A stretch of 64,000 bases of DNA, from NCBI GenBank assembly GCA_947396885.1, contig OX377204.1:96420728-96484727 (forward strand), written 5' to 3'. Below the pieces are notes generated by a model that saw only the letters and a program-made list of their open reading frames with translations, ran no database searches and was not told the DNA's origin. The translations under genes and the position numbers were made by a program. The stretch comes from Heligmosomoides polygyrus polygyrus (Eukaryota; Nematoda; Chromadorea; Rhabditida; Heligmosomidae). Below are positions 28,224-39,819 of the stretch, one piece after another; position 1 is the stretch's first letter; each line of letters begins with the position of its first letter.

Positions 28224-29821
28224 ATGTCGCTGCTCAGTCTCTCCAACCGTCAACCGGATCTCCTGGCCCAGCCGGTCACTGGTGAGGAGAATTTCAAGCA
28301 AACACCAACGGTGACAAGGCTCAACTTGGAGGCGCCGAAGAATGTAGGTCTATTCGAGTGATTTCAATGGGTTTGAAACAAAATGCTCTCCATTGAAGGT
28401 TTCCGTTGCTGTTCCACACGAGTTGGCCGGTGAGGAGTCGCGGACACGCAATCGAGTTGTCGACTACGTGAACGGACAGAGGATGCTTGCCGGCACGGCT
28501 CACGCCGAGCAACTGCTGCTGTGAGGATTCTCCTTTATTGCGACTTTAAACGCCTTTTTCTTCCATAAACGCGGTTTTATGGGGCTTTTCTCTTTAAAAG
28601 TAACTTCGTGCAACTTTACGAGGAGGGTCCACAGTGTATACCTTTCGTATGTGACAGCTTTACCCAAGCCAAAGCCGGCTTAGATCTCCTGCTACGATTA
28701 TGCGTACAATATATGTAGTTGGAGCTCACGTTTTTACTTTGGAAGTTCTTGGAAGAATCGCCAAGGTTTGGGGGAGGCACATGGAGGTGGACAATCTTTC
28801 TAGACCTGCACCAAGGACCTTCTCTACTTAAAAAATGCGTTCTCGTCAACGATCCACGTTAATAGCGCCAGAAGAAACCTTCCATGTGTTGGACAACTTT
28901 GCCAACGAGGTTTTTAGGTGAAATATTTATCTATGGCCTCACGTTTCGACACTGTCGTCGTCTTCGGAGGCCTAAAAATGGCTCGAAGCATTAGACCCGT
29001 ACTTTACCCGATCAAGCGCTCCACATGCGCTAGCTAGCATTTTTAACCTAAAGTCAAGAGCACATTATGAAACCCCGAAATGTCGAGTAAACTCATCCAG
29101 AATTCCAACGCTGGCGACGAGTTAGTAACCCGCTATCAACTCTGGACGGTGGAACTCGTGGGGTTGGATTCATCAACGACTTACATAACTTCAACAGAGA
29201 ATTCACAGTGGAAAACTCAGACAACGCGGCTTATCAAGCGGTATGGTGAGCGATAAGCCGCATTATCTGAGCTTTTCACTTACATTTCTCCGTTAAAGTT
29301 ACGTAAGTCGTGATGAATTCCACCCCAGAATTCCACCGCCAAGAGTTGATAGCGGGTTACTAACTCGCCAGCGTTGGAATTCTAGATGAGTTTGCTGGAC
29401 ATTCCGGTATTTCATATTGTGCTCCAGAATTTAGGTGAAAAATGCTAGCGCGGGTTTAGCACTTGATCGGGTAAAGTACATGTATAATGCCTCGAGCCAT
29501 TTTTAGGCCTCCGAAGACGACGACAGTGTCGAAACGTGAGGCCATAAGTAAATATTCCACGTAAAACCCTCGTTGGCAAAGAGCCAAAAGATCAGAGAGC
29601 TTGGAATTTACTGAGCAATAGGATTGTTTTTTACAGCTCTAGGCGTGATTCCCCTATAATGGTGCGTGCTTTTCAGTGAGCTGAACTCCGCTGCGCAGAT
29701 CAATCGTGGTCCTGAAGGTATTTTCGAGTCGTCCCGCCTGCACTGGGACATGATTCTCGGACGCGACGAAAGGATCTACCCTTCCGATTATCTCAACTTT
29801 GATTCGAAGATGAAGTACTAG
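28224..29821 (+). CDS. Unrecognised 128-residue protein
   Basis: Three exons, 28224-28343, 28399-28520 and 29677-29821, join in phase (donors GTAGGT and GTGAGG; acceptors TTGAAG and TTTTCAG). They end at TAG with AATAAA at 29933. The acceptor CGACTAG six bases before the ATG could take a spliced leader. The protein is soluble-looking, with no signal peptide, membrane segment or low complexity. It ends SDYLNFDSKMKY, and mid-sequence features are SRTRNRVVDYVNGQRML and SSRLHWDMILGRDERIY. I cannot assign a family. Its last intron contains a nearly 700-bp inverted repeat with a second hairpin nested at the centre. mdt-6 starts 342 bases downstream on the same strand. Confidence 0.75.
28885..29585. 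repeat. Long inverted repeat with nested hairpin
   Basis: The left arm (AACTTTGCCAACGAGG, CTCACGTTTCGACACTGTC, GTCTTCGGAGGCCTAAAAAT) is mirrored on the right (GGCCTCCGAAGACGACGACA, GTCGAAACGTGAGG, CCTCGTTGGCAAAG). Arms are about 270 bp. At the centre, 29163-29333 is a separate GGATTCATCAACGACTTAC hairpin. The whole lies in an intron, so its transcript could form a long duplex (inference). Confidence 0.8.
29163..29333. mobile_element. Hairpin MITE, GGATTCATCAA family
   Basis: GGATTCATCAACGACTTAC at the left is mirrored by GTAAGTCGTGATGAATTCC at the right. The core is ACGCGGCTTATCAAGCGG / GAGCGATAAGCCGC. Relatives lie at 32774, 32985, 49326 and 49550. Confidence 0.7.
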
Positions 29822-30163
29822 AATCGTTCGGCTCTGGCTTGAATTTTAAACCTGTGTTACTCTGAATGTCACATCTTACAATGCTCTTGAACTGCAGAAC
29901 ATTTTGTTGTAATTTATTTGGTCGTGATTTGTAATAAATCTTAGCGATTTTCCATTCTTTTGTTATTTAGCAGGGTCTTTAACCCAACCTACTCATTATT
30001 TCGCTGCTTCAATAGCACAATCCTTCGCCAAATTCGCAATGAACTTTCATCTTCCGTGACTTCAGCTGCAGCCTGTAATGAATCCGATGAGGCCGGGGAC
30101 TTCGGGTATGTGCATTCTACTCCTTGCCAAGAATGCCATTGCCTCGTGCTTGTCCGTTTAGTC

Positions 30164-33100
30164 ATGAGACCGAATCCCCTGCACATCACCTTCAAGAATC
30201 CGAATTGGCCGGCGAACTTCATCACACCCGAGAATGTCCTGGAGTACTTCTGCAACTCGGACAATGCTTTCTATGACAAAGGCTCTTGCAACGAGAACGT
30301 CCGTATGCAGAACATCTCCCGTCCTTTGGAGGAGTGTCTGCTGTGAGTCATATCAACAAGATTTTTCAGTGTGAAATGGATTCTAGGTCTCAGGGTTCGT
30401 TTAGTTGGTGCTAGATTTACCTGAGAGCAGCAGCATGCTGACTTGCGCATCGACTCTTTTCTCGTCATTGATCAGTCTGTACTGCCTTCATGTCTTGCTG
30501 AACACCTTTCAAACCAATTTGATTACCTCACAGATCAAAATGGGCGTCTTTGGAGATGGGTTCGTTTTAAGTACGTCAAACATTATTTCAGAATCGAAAT
30601 TTTAGTGATCTTCCACATCCGGTCCGTGAAACGCGAACTCTTCAACGCTGACCTTTATTATTTATCTTTTTATCTGAATTAAGGGCGCGTGTAGCGCAGT
30701 CGGACGAGGCGCGACTGTCGCGTGCACCCGATACCAGTTCCTGGTTCGGATTTCCCGCCCAGGCCAACCAAGCCTTCCATCAACCTCCGGGGTCGGTGAA
30801 TTGGTACCAAACTTGTCTGGGAACGATAGAGCGCTGACTTGTTCATCGGCTGGCCACCGCAAGTCATTGTATGGCCAAATACGCATTCATGTTGCCTCCA
30901 CGACATCCCGTAGAAGTAGAAAGCGCTGGCGCATCCCAGAGGGGATTGAGTAACGCCGTCCTTTATCCTTTATCCTTATCCTTATCTGAATTCAGTAGGC
31001 TGGAGATTACCATGAAGAACATGCCCTATTGAAAAAAGGTGGAGGGCGAGGATAAGCTAGCGACCTTCCATTGTAAGAAGGTTCTCTGTGACTGAAAGAA
31101 TATGAATTCTGTTCATATTGATCTTTTACATGCATTTTTAGAGAAATCCGAAATAAATCTCTTGAATCTAATGTTTGTTTTGGCCTTACAAGAAATGGTT
31201 CCCAAGTCATGGCGAGTTTTTGCGATGCTATTTTGACAGGATGTAGGGCCGCGTGAGCGTTGTCCAGAATTACAGTTCGTTTTTGCTGAACGCCTTTTTT
31301 AAAGATAGGAAAAATAGGTGTGAAGACGTATGCGCAACAATCATCAATCCCTATGACACCCCACGAGATGTGACTCGGTAGTGCAGTCGGTAGGATTGCC
31401 GCCTCATAGAAGCGTACGGGCGGGATTTTGAGTTCGAGTTCACGTACTGTCCATATTTTTGCGCATATTAGTTTGTTGTTATTGCGCTTTCTCATGATCA
31501 CGGGAGTCAAGTTTTGACCATATTCAGACAAGAACGACATTTTTGGTACGTTATTACCGATATGACCCGGGTTCATAATACTCAACAGTAAGGTGTGCGA
31601 ATTCCTGTGCAATTGCGGTATCATTAGTGGTATGGTATGATATGGTAGTGGTGAAGGAACGCATCGTTGAAAAACTAGCACTTATGAAGGCGCAAATAGA
31701 CAGCCTTGGTTTATTGTAAGCATTGACTGTCTGAAATTGACTCCTGTGATCATGAGAAAGCGTATTAACAGCAAACTAATATGTGCAAAAACATTGGCAG
31801 TACGCGGGCTCGAACTCAAAAACCCGCCGGTGTGCTACTATGAGGCGGCACTCCTACCGAATACGTCACCGTGGCACATCTCTTGGGGTGTCATAGGGAT
31901 TGATGAGTGTTGCGTACACGCTTTTACACCCCTCTATCTGGCCATTAAAAGAACGTTCACGAAAAACTAAGTGTACGTCTGGTCTCCGCTCACACGGCCC
32001 TTCATCCTGTCAAAATATTTAGCATCGCAAAACCTCACCATGCGCTTGAAACCTTTCCTTGTTAGAGCCTAGATTTGGAAGGTGTTCCGTCCAGTTTTGT
32101 CAAGCTCGAGATGGAAGTGAGAATGATATGTCTGAGAATTCAGGCCACTTCCAAGTTAACATTTGTAAAAATACGCTGCTCAACCTTGATCCTTGTTTGG
32201 ATGTGGTAGTTATAGTAGTTTAGTTTATACCTGCCGTTTAGATTACGATGAAGAGTCTTGCCAAGATTTCTGTACTGAACGGATGATGAGGGTGAAGGGT
32301 GAACAGAGCTTTGTATAAAAAGAAATGGAAGTAAGACGACGTTGCAGAAGTGCGCGCACCGCGTTCAAAGTTCCCATTTTTAGCTCGATGACCGGTATTC
32401 AGTATGTTCTGTGGAGCGCTCAGCCTCCTCTATATGTGATTTGCAAACATCGCCGAAATAATATGCAGAATGGTGAGTGACTGCTGAAATTACGGAAGTT
32501 TATCTCTAAATTAATTCGCAGAAAAGCTGAAAGAATTGAACTTAAAACTTATTGTCTCCATGTCCTCTCATCTTGAAACCTCAGCATCGTTATCAGCTGT
32601 GATGTTTCTGCTTGTGTGCCAGCGAGGTTTGTAGATGGAAAAGTATATTCTAGGTCTACGTCATTTTTGACCAAAGCCAAAAAACGGCGCCAAACCCACA
32701 AATGCTGAAGATGAACTCACACGACTTTCCACCACTGAGTGTTGCAGTCGCTACAACTCGTTGTTAGCAGACCAGGGGCCGGATTCATTAAGGTTACTGC
32801 AGTAACTTTAACGTAGAATTGTAAGCAAATAGCTCAGATAACGCGGCTTATCAAGCGATATGGTGAGCGATAAGCCACGTTATCTGAGCTATTTGCTTAC
32901 GGTTCTCCGTTAAAGTTACTGCAGTAACTTTGATTAATCCGGCCCCAGTAGTGAATGAGACTCACTGGGACCCCATTTCACTCCTGGGGCCGGATTCATC
33001 AAAGTTACTGTAGTAACTTTAACGGAGAATTGTAAGCGAAAGCTCAGGTAACGCGGCTTATCGCTCACCATATCGCTTGATAGGCCGCGTTATCTGAGCT

Positions 33101-36100
33101 TTCGCTTACAATTCTCCGTTAAAGTTACTGCAGTAACTTTGATGAATCCGGCACCTGGTCGTTGAGCTCACAGAGTGGTGAAAACGGGAAAGATCGTTGA
33201 TGATAGACAGACACTCATTTCTGTTGCTCCTAGAACTAGGCCTTGAATAAACTCTTCCACCTACCAACCTCGATGGCTCAGAAGTAGAAACATCACAACT
33301 TGAAACTTATGTTTTATTCTGTTTGATCCACAAGCACGTTTCTTTCACACCGTTTTCTCGGGTTGTTTAGAATTCGGGGAAATTTACCGTGTAAACGAGA
33401 ATGTCAAAAATATTTTCCGAGAGTGGTGTAGGATGTTGTGAAGCTGTTGAGCCAAGATTGTTAAGGAAGCTCTATTCGGCATACGTTTCGGCATAGCCGC
33501 CTTCTTCATAGCCTTATGGAAACTGCCGAAAGGCTGGTTGGTCACCCTCCCATGGAGGCCATGGAGGACAACTGGGTGCTGATTACTCGACAGCTCTGGT
33601 CGAAATTATGATCATTTGTGTTTAGAAGCTGAAAACGGTGGCAACCACGACCTTTTACAAGTGCCTGTTATCTGGCATTAGTACGGCTACGGACTAGGCT
33701 CCAAATAACGTCTCTCATGCACTTCTAGAAGATTTTCGCGTGAAGCCTGATGAAGCCAAACAAAATTACCCGTGCACATAAACATTTTATTTTTCCTTTT
33801 TTTTTTCGGAAATTTTTCTGCATTACTCGCCTGAGATATATTGACTGAGCATTGCGGAATCTATACACATTTGAGAACAAAAGGGTTAGGCATCGGCGAT
33901 TGAATTTCAACAAAATTCTGCTCCAGCACACAAAGCGAAGGTAGTCCAGGAGTGGTGCGCCGAGCAGCAGCTGCCTGACTTCGTTACACACGACAAATGG
34001 CCCTCCAGTTCTCCGGACCTTAACCTGCTGGATTATTGTGTGTGGGCCGTCTTGGAGAAAAAAGCCTGCTTTACCACACAGCCGAATTTGGACTCTCTTA
34101 AAGAAGCGCTTTTGAAATCCTGGGACGAAATCGATGGAGCGTACCTGCGTGCCACATGCGAAGCGTTTGTCGAATGTCTGAAGGGCTGTGTGGAGGTTAA
34201 AGGCGATCATTTTGAAAACTGTTAGCATGCTTTGACTGTCATGTTCATCGTAGATAAATGTGATAGTTAGAATTGATCTGCGAAGTTTGATTTCAAAATG
34301 CCATTGAATTTTTAGTGCACGGGTAATTTTTCCGCACCCTGTATATTTTTCTTTCCGGGCGGTTCGTTCCATTACATTTTTAAAAGTATCAAAAAATAAT
34401 AGTTTGGTTCTAAACGAAACTCATTGTGAGACCATTTTGGCTGAGATCGCACATTTTCGGGGCGTTTCGTTCCATTAAATTTTTATTTTTAAGGATAACT
34501 ATGGAATAAATAGCTTGTTTCAAAGCGCAGTTCTTCAAGAGCCTATTTCAGTAACCCCTCTCGCCTACTACTACGTCATAAACGGGACAGTCTATCAAGC
34601 TCCAGATGTGTACACTTTTGTACAGTCTCGATTGCTTGGCGCGATAGAGCCGTTGAAGAACGCTTTCGATCAAGTCGTGCAGTTTTCGAGGTAGAAGTTT
34701 ATTTGTTTATTTGCGCTTACAGTGGAAACATACGCAAGTACAAATTCACTAACAAGGGAAGGGTCTGAAGCGTATGTCTGAACGGGGGGAACGAGTCATG
34801 TAGGGAGAATCCTCACCCCTCAATTGGTTTAAAAATGTGTTTATTTTTTGCCAAGTCATTAAACCCAAGGAGTATGGGTCCTTGAAGTCACAATGGAATA
34901 CGGCGCATCACGAGTCTGGGGTCTTGTACGACCGCTACCGGCAAACGGCTCGGAGCGCAGTAGAACTGCGGTTGCTTTGTGCGAGGAAGGTCGGGGGGGG
35001 GGGGGGGGTTGGTTCCTCTGCGTTGCTGCATTTTTGCATTTCAACTGACTGGTAGCAAGGAAGGTATAAACAAGTCGCAAGAAAGGTGCTCTCCTCTCCA
35101 GCGTACAGCTAGAAAATGCGCAGAAGACGTCTGAAAATGGTATAGACGTCAGAATCCCCCAAATCTCAACCAGTCAGTCGAAATGAAAAAATGCAGTAGC
35201 GCACAAGAACCAGACCCCCGACCTTCCTCGCATGAAGCAACCCCACATCCACTGCGCTCCGAGCCGCTTGCCGGCAGACGCATCGCGGGCGTACAGGACC
35301 CCAAACTCGTGATGCGCCGTATTCCATTGTGTCTTCAAGGACCCCCTACTCCTTGGGTTTAACGACTTGGCAAGAAATAAATACATTTTTGTAATAAGTG
35401 TGGGGTGAGGATTCTCCCTATATGTCTCGCTTCTTCAGACATACCTTCAGACCCTTCCTTTGTGAGGCCTAGAATTAGCTAACATAAAGAGGAAATTTTT
35501 TCAAAAACAAGAATAAGAATAAAAAGCAATGCATTGGTTACCAGTTCTCCAGTAGATAACGAAAAACGGAGATTTTTAAATAAATTGCGGTCAGCTATTC
35601 TTTTTGCATGAGGCGTAAGATTAATATTACTGTTCACGAGTGCCTGAAGAATCCAGCCCTAGATTTTCCGCAGTTAGGAATTTCCTATCCTTACAATCCA
35701 GCATTGGACCTACCGGAAAGAAGACTAGCAAACATCTTCCTGAGCAGGACAATTCTGATAAGAAAGTTGTGCTCAGACTAGGTATCTACCACTATATAAT
35801 TAAGTTAGCTGCCCGCGCTGTAGATGGTGAGGCGTATCTCGCGCAGGTTAGAAACTTGCGTGAGATACGCCTCATCGAACCGCGCACGGACAAAATGTGC
35901 CTTTCAACATGGGATGCTGTTGCAAAAGAGGAAGCGTAGCCTCCTTCTGCTTGACACAGTGGCATCTGCGCCGCACGTTTCTGAGCGCCTGGATCCGGAA
36001 GACGGGTCCCCTACGTCGTGTAACAAGCGTCTGGAGTTAGAGGAGGGGACAGCGTCGTCGTACGACGAGCAGCCGCATTCAGAATCCAACATGTTGATGC

Positions 36101-39100
36101 TGCTGCAGCCGAGGAAGCGCAGACTCCTCCTGCTTGACACAGCGGCAGTCGCGCGCGTTTCTGAGCGTCTGATTCCGAATACGTGTCACCGACGTCTGCC
36201 GTGAGCACCGGAGGCCCGTCAAGGGAGTGGTGGAAAATATAAGTAAGGGGGACCTCCAGGGTGTACCAAGAGAGCCACCAGGAAGGAAAGGAACAACATG
36301 AAGGAGGGACCAGAATGAGGAAACCAGCAAGAAGAGACCAGTAAGGGGGTAAGGGGACAATGGTGGAAACATGGAAAAGGGCCAGGAATTGGGACTAGGA
36401 ACGTGAGGGAAGGAAGAGGGGGGGGGGGGGGGAGAGAAGACCAGTAAAGGCAGACCAGCGATTAGATCCAGTAAGAAGAAACGAGTAAGGGGAACCTGGC
36501 GTCCAGATTCGAAAGGCGTGTCAACGATATCCGGAAGCACAAGCCGTTGGGTATGAGAACGTTGCGGAGGAGAAGTACTGCTCAGCACAAACCAATGGCG
36601 TTACTGGATCTCCAGAGAGAATGTCTACGATGAAGGTACGGAAGTGGTAAAGGGTTTGATGCCAATAAAGTAAGCAGCGGATGTTAGGGGATTTTAAGTT
36701 CTGCAGGAACTACTTTCCGTAGCTCAGTGATGTTCCAAAGTGGCCCGCAGCGCGCAAGTGCGACACACGCCATTAGGCGTGTCGGAGCATTTGTTTATCA
36801 GAACCTAATGGAATAAACACTACTGGAGGAGAACGGTTAACCGAAACATAAACACAAAACGCAACAATTTAAGTTGGAGGGCACGGATCTATCTTAGTCG
36901 TGGAGGGGCACATAGCTAAAAACTATGGAAAAAATTGACTTGGGATTCACGGAACGGCTTCTAGAGGACAAAACAGGGCCTAAACTAACAAAATCCACAA
37001 AAAATTACATTCGATTTCACCGCGGTTGTAAACAGACGAAGTTGTCCGGGTTATAACATGTCAGGCGGCGGTCAGTTGTGTTTGAACGCGCTTTGCGCGC
37101 CGAGACGTATTTACAACAGCGGCGATTTTTTGCTTTTTGTTTGTTCGTTCGTTTTTTTTTTAATTTTTTGGTCCTATTTTGTCCTCTTGAAGCAGCTCCG
37201 TGAGTCTCAACTCCATTGGTTAAATAATTTTTAGTTATGTGCCCCCCCCCCGACTAGGAGGGCTCCAAAGGCACCCCTACGAAGCTGCTTCCATCTGCTT
37301 TAATATGCACTTGAATTTTTTTGGATGCAAAAATATTCAGGTACAATGTGGCCAAGGGTTACTACTGGCAGTTCGACAAGAAACCGGTGCCGAAGAAAGA
37401 GGAAGAAAAGGTTGTTCAGAGACTCTATTTTCGCTCGACATTGTAATTTCATGCCGGTTGTTTTAGTCCGAAGAGGAGAAGCCGCTGCAGGCTCGCAGCA
37501 CACATTTCCAGAAGACGCGAACTCATATGCTGATGCAGAACCTTTTCGAGATGTTCCCAGCCGGCAATGCTGTTGCCATTTCAGTGAGTTTTAGTTCTCC
37601 GTGAAGCCTTTGTTATACCATCGCTCACCCTGTCAAGGGAACTGTCTCAACGGTACGCCGGAGCGGCAAGAACAATTACTATGGAAAGAATCTCCATTCT
37701 CCATGTAGTAACAGAACATGTTTTGTTTTTACCGAATCCTTGAGGCAAATGAGTAGGAGGCACCGAAATTTGCAACAGTTGAGGGTGCGCAGGGCTGTCG
37801 AGCTTACTGCGGAGGCGCAAGGAACTTCTATCTTGGGTTGGATGGCGCAGTGTCAGAGGTGCTGGTTCATGATCGTGACGTCGAGGGTTCGTTACCAAGC
37901 CACGTCGCGTTTGTGCACTTTTACCAATACGATTTCTATGGCGATTTCCATATCTGAACTCTTTTGCAGTTTGCTGCGGTAAGATGTTTTCACTGCTTAT
38001 TCCTTACACTTCATTTTCACAAGACCTAATAAACACATGAAATATTTTCCGTCATATGTCCCCACGTCAGAGTTTCTTACTTCGACAACGAGAACCATTT
38101 ATTTATTGGCGTGAAAGTTTGGATCTATCCTAGTCCTGGGGGGAGGCACATAGCTAACAAGTATTATATGTAACAAATCCATTTAAGACCTACCTAGCGG
38201 CTCGTACAGAACACCCTAAACAAGGAAAAAACGAAAAAATTACATTTGTTACGATTGTAAGCCGGCGAATTTGTGTGCCCTCCTCACCATGTCGGATCCT
38301 GGTTAAACATGTCAGGCAGCGGTCAGTACGTGACATGCGGTTTCTTGCGCCCTATTCACCATGTTAGATCCTGGTTATAACATGTCAGCCCGCGGTCACC
38401 ACGCGGCATTCCTCCATTCCGTCGCTCTTTGCCCGCCGAGACGGTTGTAAACCGCGGCGATTTTTTATTTTTTGTTTGTTCGTTCGCTTTTGATCTCTTT
38501 TACGTTCCTAATCGTTCTCAAGGAGCCGCTCAGTAAGTCTCAATTCATTTTGTCACCTACATTTTAGTCACCTATGTGGCCCCCCCCCCCCCGGATTAGG
38601 ATAGATCCGAAAGTTTCATATATATAATCGTATTTGAGACATTGCTTGTGTATTACGAGACGTCGACAAGGAATATGTAGTGAAAACATCTTACCGCAGC
38701 AAACTACAAAAAAGAAAGGCCAGATATGGAAATCTCTATGGAATTCCGATACTGTGGTAAAAGTGCAAAAACGCGACGTAGCTCGGGACCCGAACCCGCG
38801 ACGTCACGATCATGAAGCAGCCCCTCTTCCCCTGCACTACCCAGTCCACGACACCAGTTCCTTGCGCCGGCGTGGTAAGCTCGACCCCGCGGACCCTTAG
38901 CCATAACCAATTTCGATGCCTGCTACTCGAAGGCCTCAACGAATCGGCAAAAACAAAACATGTTCGGTTACCATTTCGAGGAGGGAGATTCTTACTATGG
39001 TTTTGGCGAACCGTTCAGACAGTTGCCTTGAGTCGCTCGAGGCCAGAGGCTTTTCGGAGACAGCAGAAACCTTTCGTCATCCATTGCTTGCCTCGAGGTA

Positions 39101-39560
39101 GTCTTGCTAGGTTCGTTTTTCTAGTAAACATGAAAAAAAATGTTAAAATTTTCCAAATTTTAGGGGGTACTGGAATGTCAAAGCCGTTTCTTCAGGCACT
39201 TTAGCAAGTATGGATATATCGTAATCGGAAGTGGCATGTAATGACTTGCATCTCTAATTCCTTGCCTGGGTTTCTGCGAAGCCTTCAGCTGCCCTCCCAT
39301 TATGCGATTCAGGGCAGGGCATGTGGTTCTATAGGATGACGCATGCATCTGACACTTTACGGCTGCCCCCTCCCGGCTAGGATAGATCCGCATCTGTATT
39401 TCATCAGAAGTGAATTGAACGACGTATTCAGGACCCACCGGCGAAGACAGCCGAGCCAATGGACACAGAAGAGAAGCCCGAGACGAACGGAGAGGCCGCC
39501 GCAGAAACCGTGGAAGAAGCAGCTCCGACGTCAAACGCTTCTGCACCGAAATCGAAGTAA
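30164..39560 (+). CDS. mdt-6: Mediator complex subunit 6
   Basis: MED6 is a conserved head-module subunit of Mediator, the nuclear complex that links activators to RNA polymerase II. Six exons, 30164-30342, 32384-32472, 34531-34690, 37341-37410, 37467-37583 and 39432-39560, join with matching phases. They give 247 residues, close to the known nematode length. Family signatures in order: RPNPLHITFKNPNWP and the NVLEYFCNSDNAFYD block (residues 2-45), RMQNISRPLEECL, GIQYVLWSAQPPLYVICK (exon 2), PLAYYYVINGTVYQAPDVY (exon 3), KGYYWQF (exon 4), KTRTHMLMQNLFEMFP (exon 5) and an acidic Ala/Glu-rich tail. The start is chosen because CCGTTTAG lies two bases upstream as a likely trans-splice acceptor. 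AATAAA is at 39771. One intron is only 56 bases; the others are stuffed with SINEs, MITEs and foldbacks. Nothing suggests the gene is broken. Confidence 0.96.
30681..30981 (+). mobile_element. tRNA-headed SINE in mdt-6 intron 1
   Basis: The target duplication TTATCTGAATT flanks it (30670-30680 and 30982-30992). The head has GTAGCGCAGTCGGACGAGG and GGTTCGGATTTCCC, and the tail is (TTATCC)n. It is 301 bp and close to the copies at 19801 and 40826. Confidence 0.85.
31195..32045. mobile_element. tRNA-like foldback in mdt-6 intron 1
   Basis: The left arm carries GCGATGCTATTTTGACAGG, CTCATGATCACGGGAGTCAA and the tRNA-like pair TCGGTAGTGCAGTCGGTAGG / GAGTTCGAGTTC. The right arm inverts these (CTCCTGTGATCATGAG, GGGCTCGAACTC, CCTGTCAAAATATTTAGC). 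Arms are about 310 bp with a spacer of about 200 bp. A partial third copy lies at 59278-59420. Confidence 0.7.
32774..32946. mobile_element. Hairpin MITE, GGATTCATCAA family
   Basis: GGGGCCGGATTCATTAAGG and CTTTGATTAATCCGGCCCC are mirrored ends, with GTTACTGCAGTAACTTTAAC inside each arm. It lies in mdt-6 intron 2, 38 bp from a second copy. Confidence 0.75.
32985..33153. mobile_element. Hairpin MITE, GGATTCATCAA family
   Basis: GGGGCCGGATTCATCAAAG is mirrored by CTTTGATGAATCCGGC. It is a near-duplicate of the copy at 32774 with an inverted centre (ACGCGGCTTATCGCTCACC). Confidence 0.75.
33764..34343 (+). mobile_element. Remnant of a Tc1-like element in mdt-6 intron 2
   Basis: The inner terminal repeat AAATTACCCGTGCAC (left) is mirrored by GTGCACGGGTAATTTTTCC (right), and the right end runs to CGCACCCTG. 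The outer left terminus and most of the transposase are missing, so it is an internally deleted relic. Confidence 0.65.
33904..34225 (+). pseudogene. Transposase C-terminal fragment, catalytic Asp replaced
   Basis: The frame carries QQNSAPAHKAKVVQEWC, SSPDLNLLDYCVW and ALLKSWDEIDGAYLRATCEA, and ends at TAG. These match the last third of a D37D/D39D-type Tc1-like transposase. The residue before SAPAHKAK, normally the second catalytic Asp, is Asn. No N-terminal domain is present. Confidence 0.75.
34754..35461. mobile_element. tRNA-like foldback in mdt-6 intron 3
   Basis: The ends AAGGGAAGGGTCTGAAGCG and CTTCAGACCCTTCC are inverted. Each arm has CATTAAACCCAAGGAGTA, CGGCGCATCACGAGTCTGG, a tRNA-like stretch (GGAGCGCAGT, then GGTTGCTT, GCGAGGAAGGTCGGGG) and GCATTTTTGCATTTC or its inverse. 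Arms are about 320 bp and the spacer about 70 bp. Confidence 0.75.
35820..36500 (+). repeat. Duplicated GAAGACG units and GA-rich minisatellite
   Basis: 35925-36010 and 36110-36190 are direct copies (CTTCTGCTTGACACAG, CGTTTCTGAGCG). 36230-36500 then repeats GGGACCAG and CCAGTAAGGGGG units like those at 11080-12625. Open frames here reflect the repeats. Confidence 0.6.
36885..37262. mobile_element. GGATCTA..TAGTC TIR element, copy 1
   Basis: The left end GGATCTATCTTAGTCG...GGGGCACATAGCTAAAA is mirrored at the right by TTTTTAGTTATGTGCCCCC...CGACTAGGAGGGCTCC. The interior has ATGTCAGGCGGCGGTCAG, CGCGCCGAGACG and TTTGTTTGTTCGTTCG, shared with 38115 and 63836. It lies just before mdt-6 exon 4. 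Confidence 0.65.
37641..39032. mobile_element. tRNA-like foldback in mdt-6 intron 5
   Basis: The arms 37641-37985 and 38690-39032 are inverted (AACTGTCTCAACGGTACGCC against GGCGAACCGTTCAGACAGTT; GTTTGCTGCGGTAAGATG against CATCTTACCGCAGCAAAC). The left arm has TGGATGGCGCAGTGTCAGAGG and GGTTCGTTACC; the right arm inverted has GGTTCGGGTCCC. Another TIR element is nested in the spacer (38115-38612). Confidence 0.75.
38115..38612. mobile_element. GGATCTA..TAGTC TIR element, copy 2
   Basis: GAAAGTTTGGATCTATCCTA is mirrored by TAGGATAGATCCGAAAGTTTC. Its interior contains a tandem pair of CACCATGT..GATCCTGGTTA units. It is nested in the loop of the foldback at 37641-39032. Confidence 0.7.
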
Positions 39561-39819
39561 ATCTAGCCGTATATCAGCGACGAGTGCCTAAGTGCCGTAG
39601 CCGCAACGTCCCGGGTCTGAAATCAGTTGCTGTCTACGGTCAGAATGATAAACAAGTGATCTCTGTATGCACGTACGTACTCCGTTTACATGAGGAGAAC
39701 CATTGAACACTTCTGTATTAGGCTGACGACTACTCTTTGCTGAAAGGAATCCTTTATGTTTCGGATGAGCAATAAACGTGATGACTACAAGAAGTTGTAT
39801 AAAGGGAGGTATAGCAGCA

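Noticed and set aside
28071..28301. 76-codon minus-strand ORF
   Set aside because: It lies antisense to exon 1 of the 128-aa gene, which has a start, donor, phase-matched exons and a poly(A) signal.
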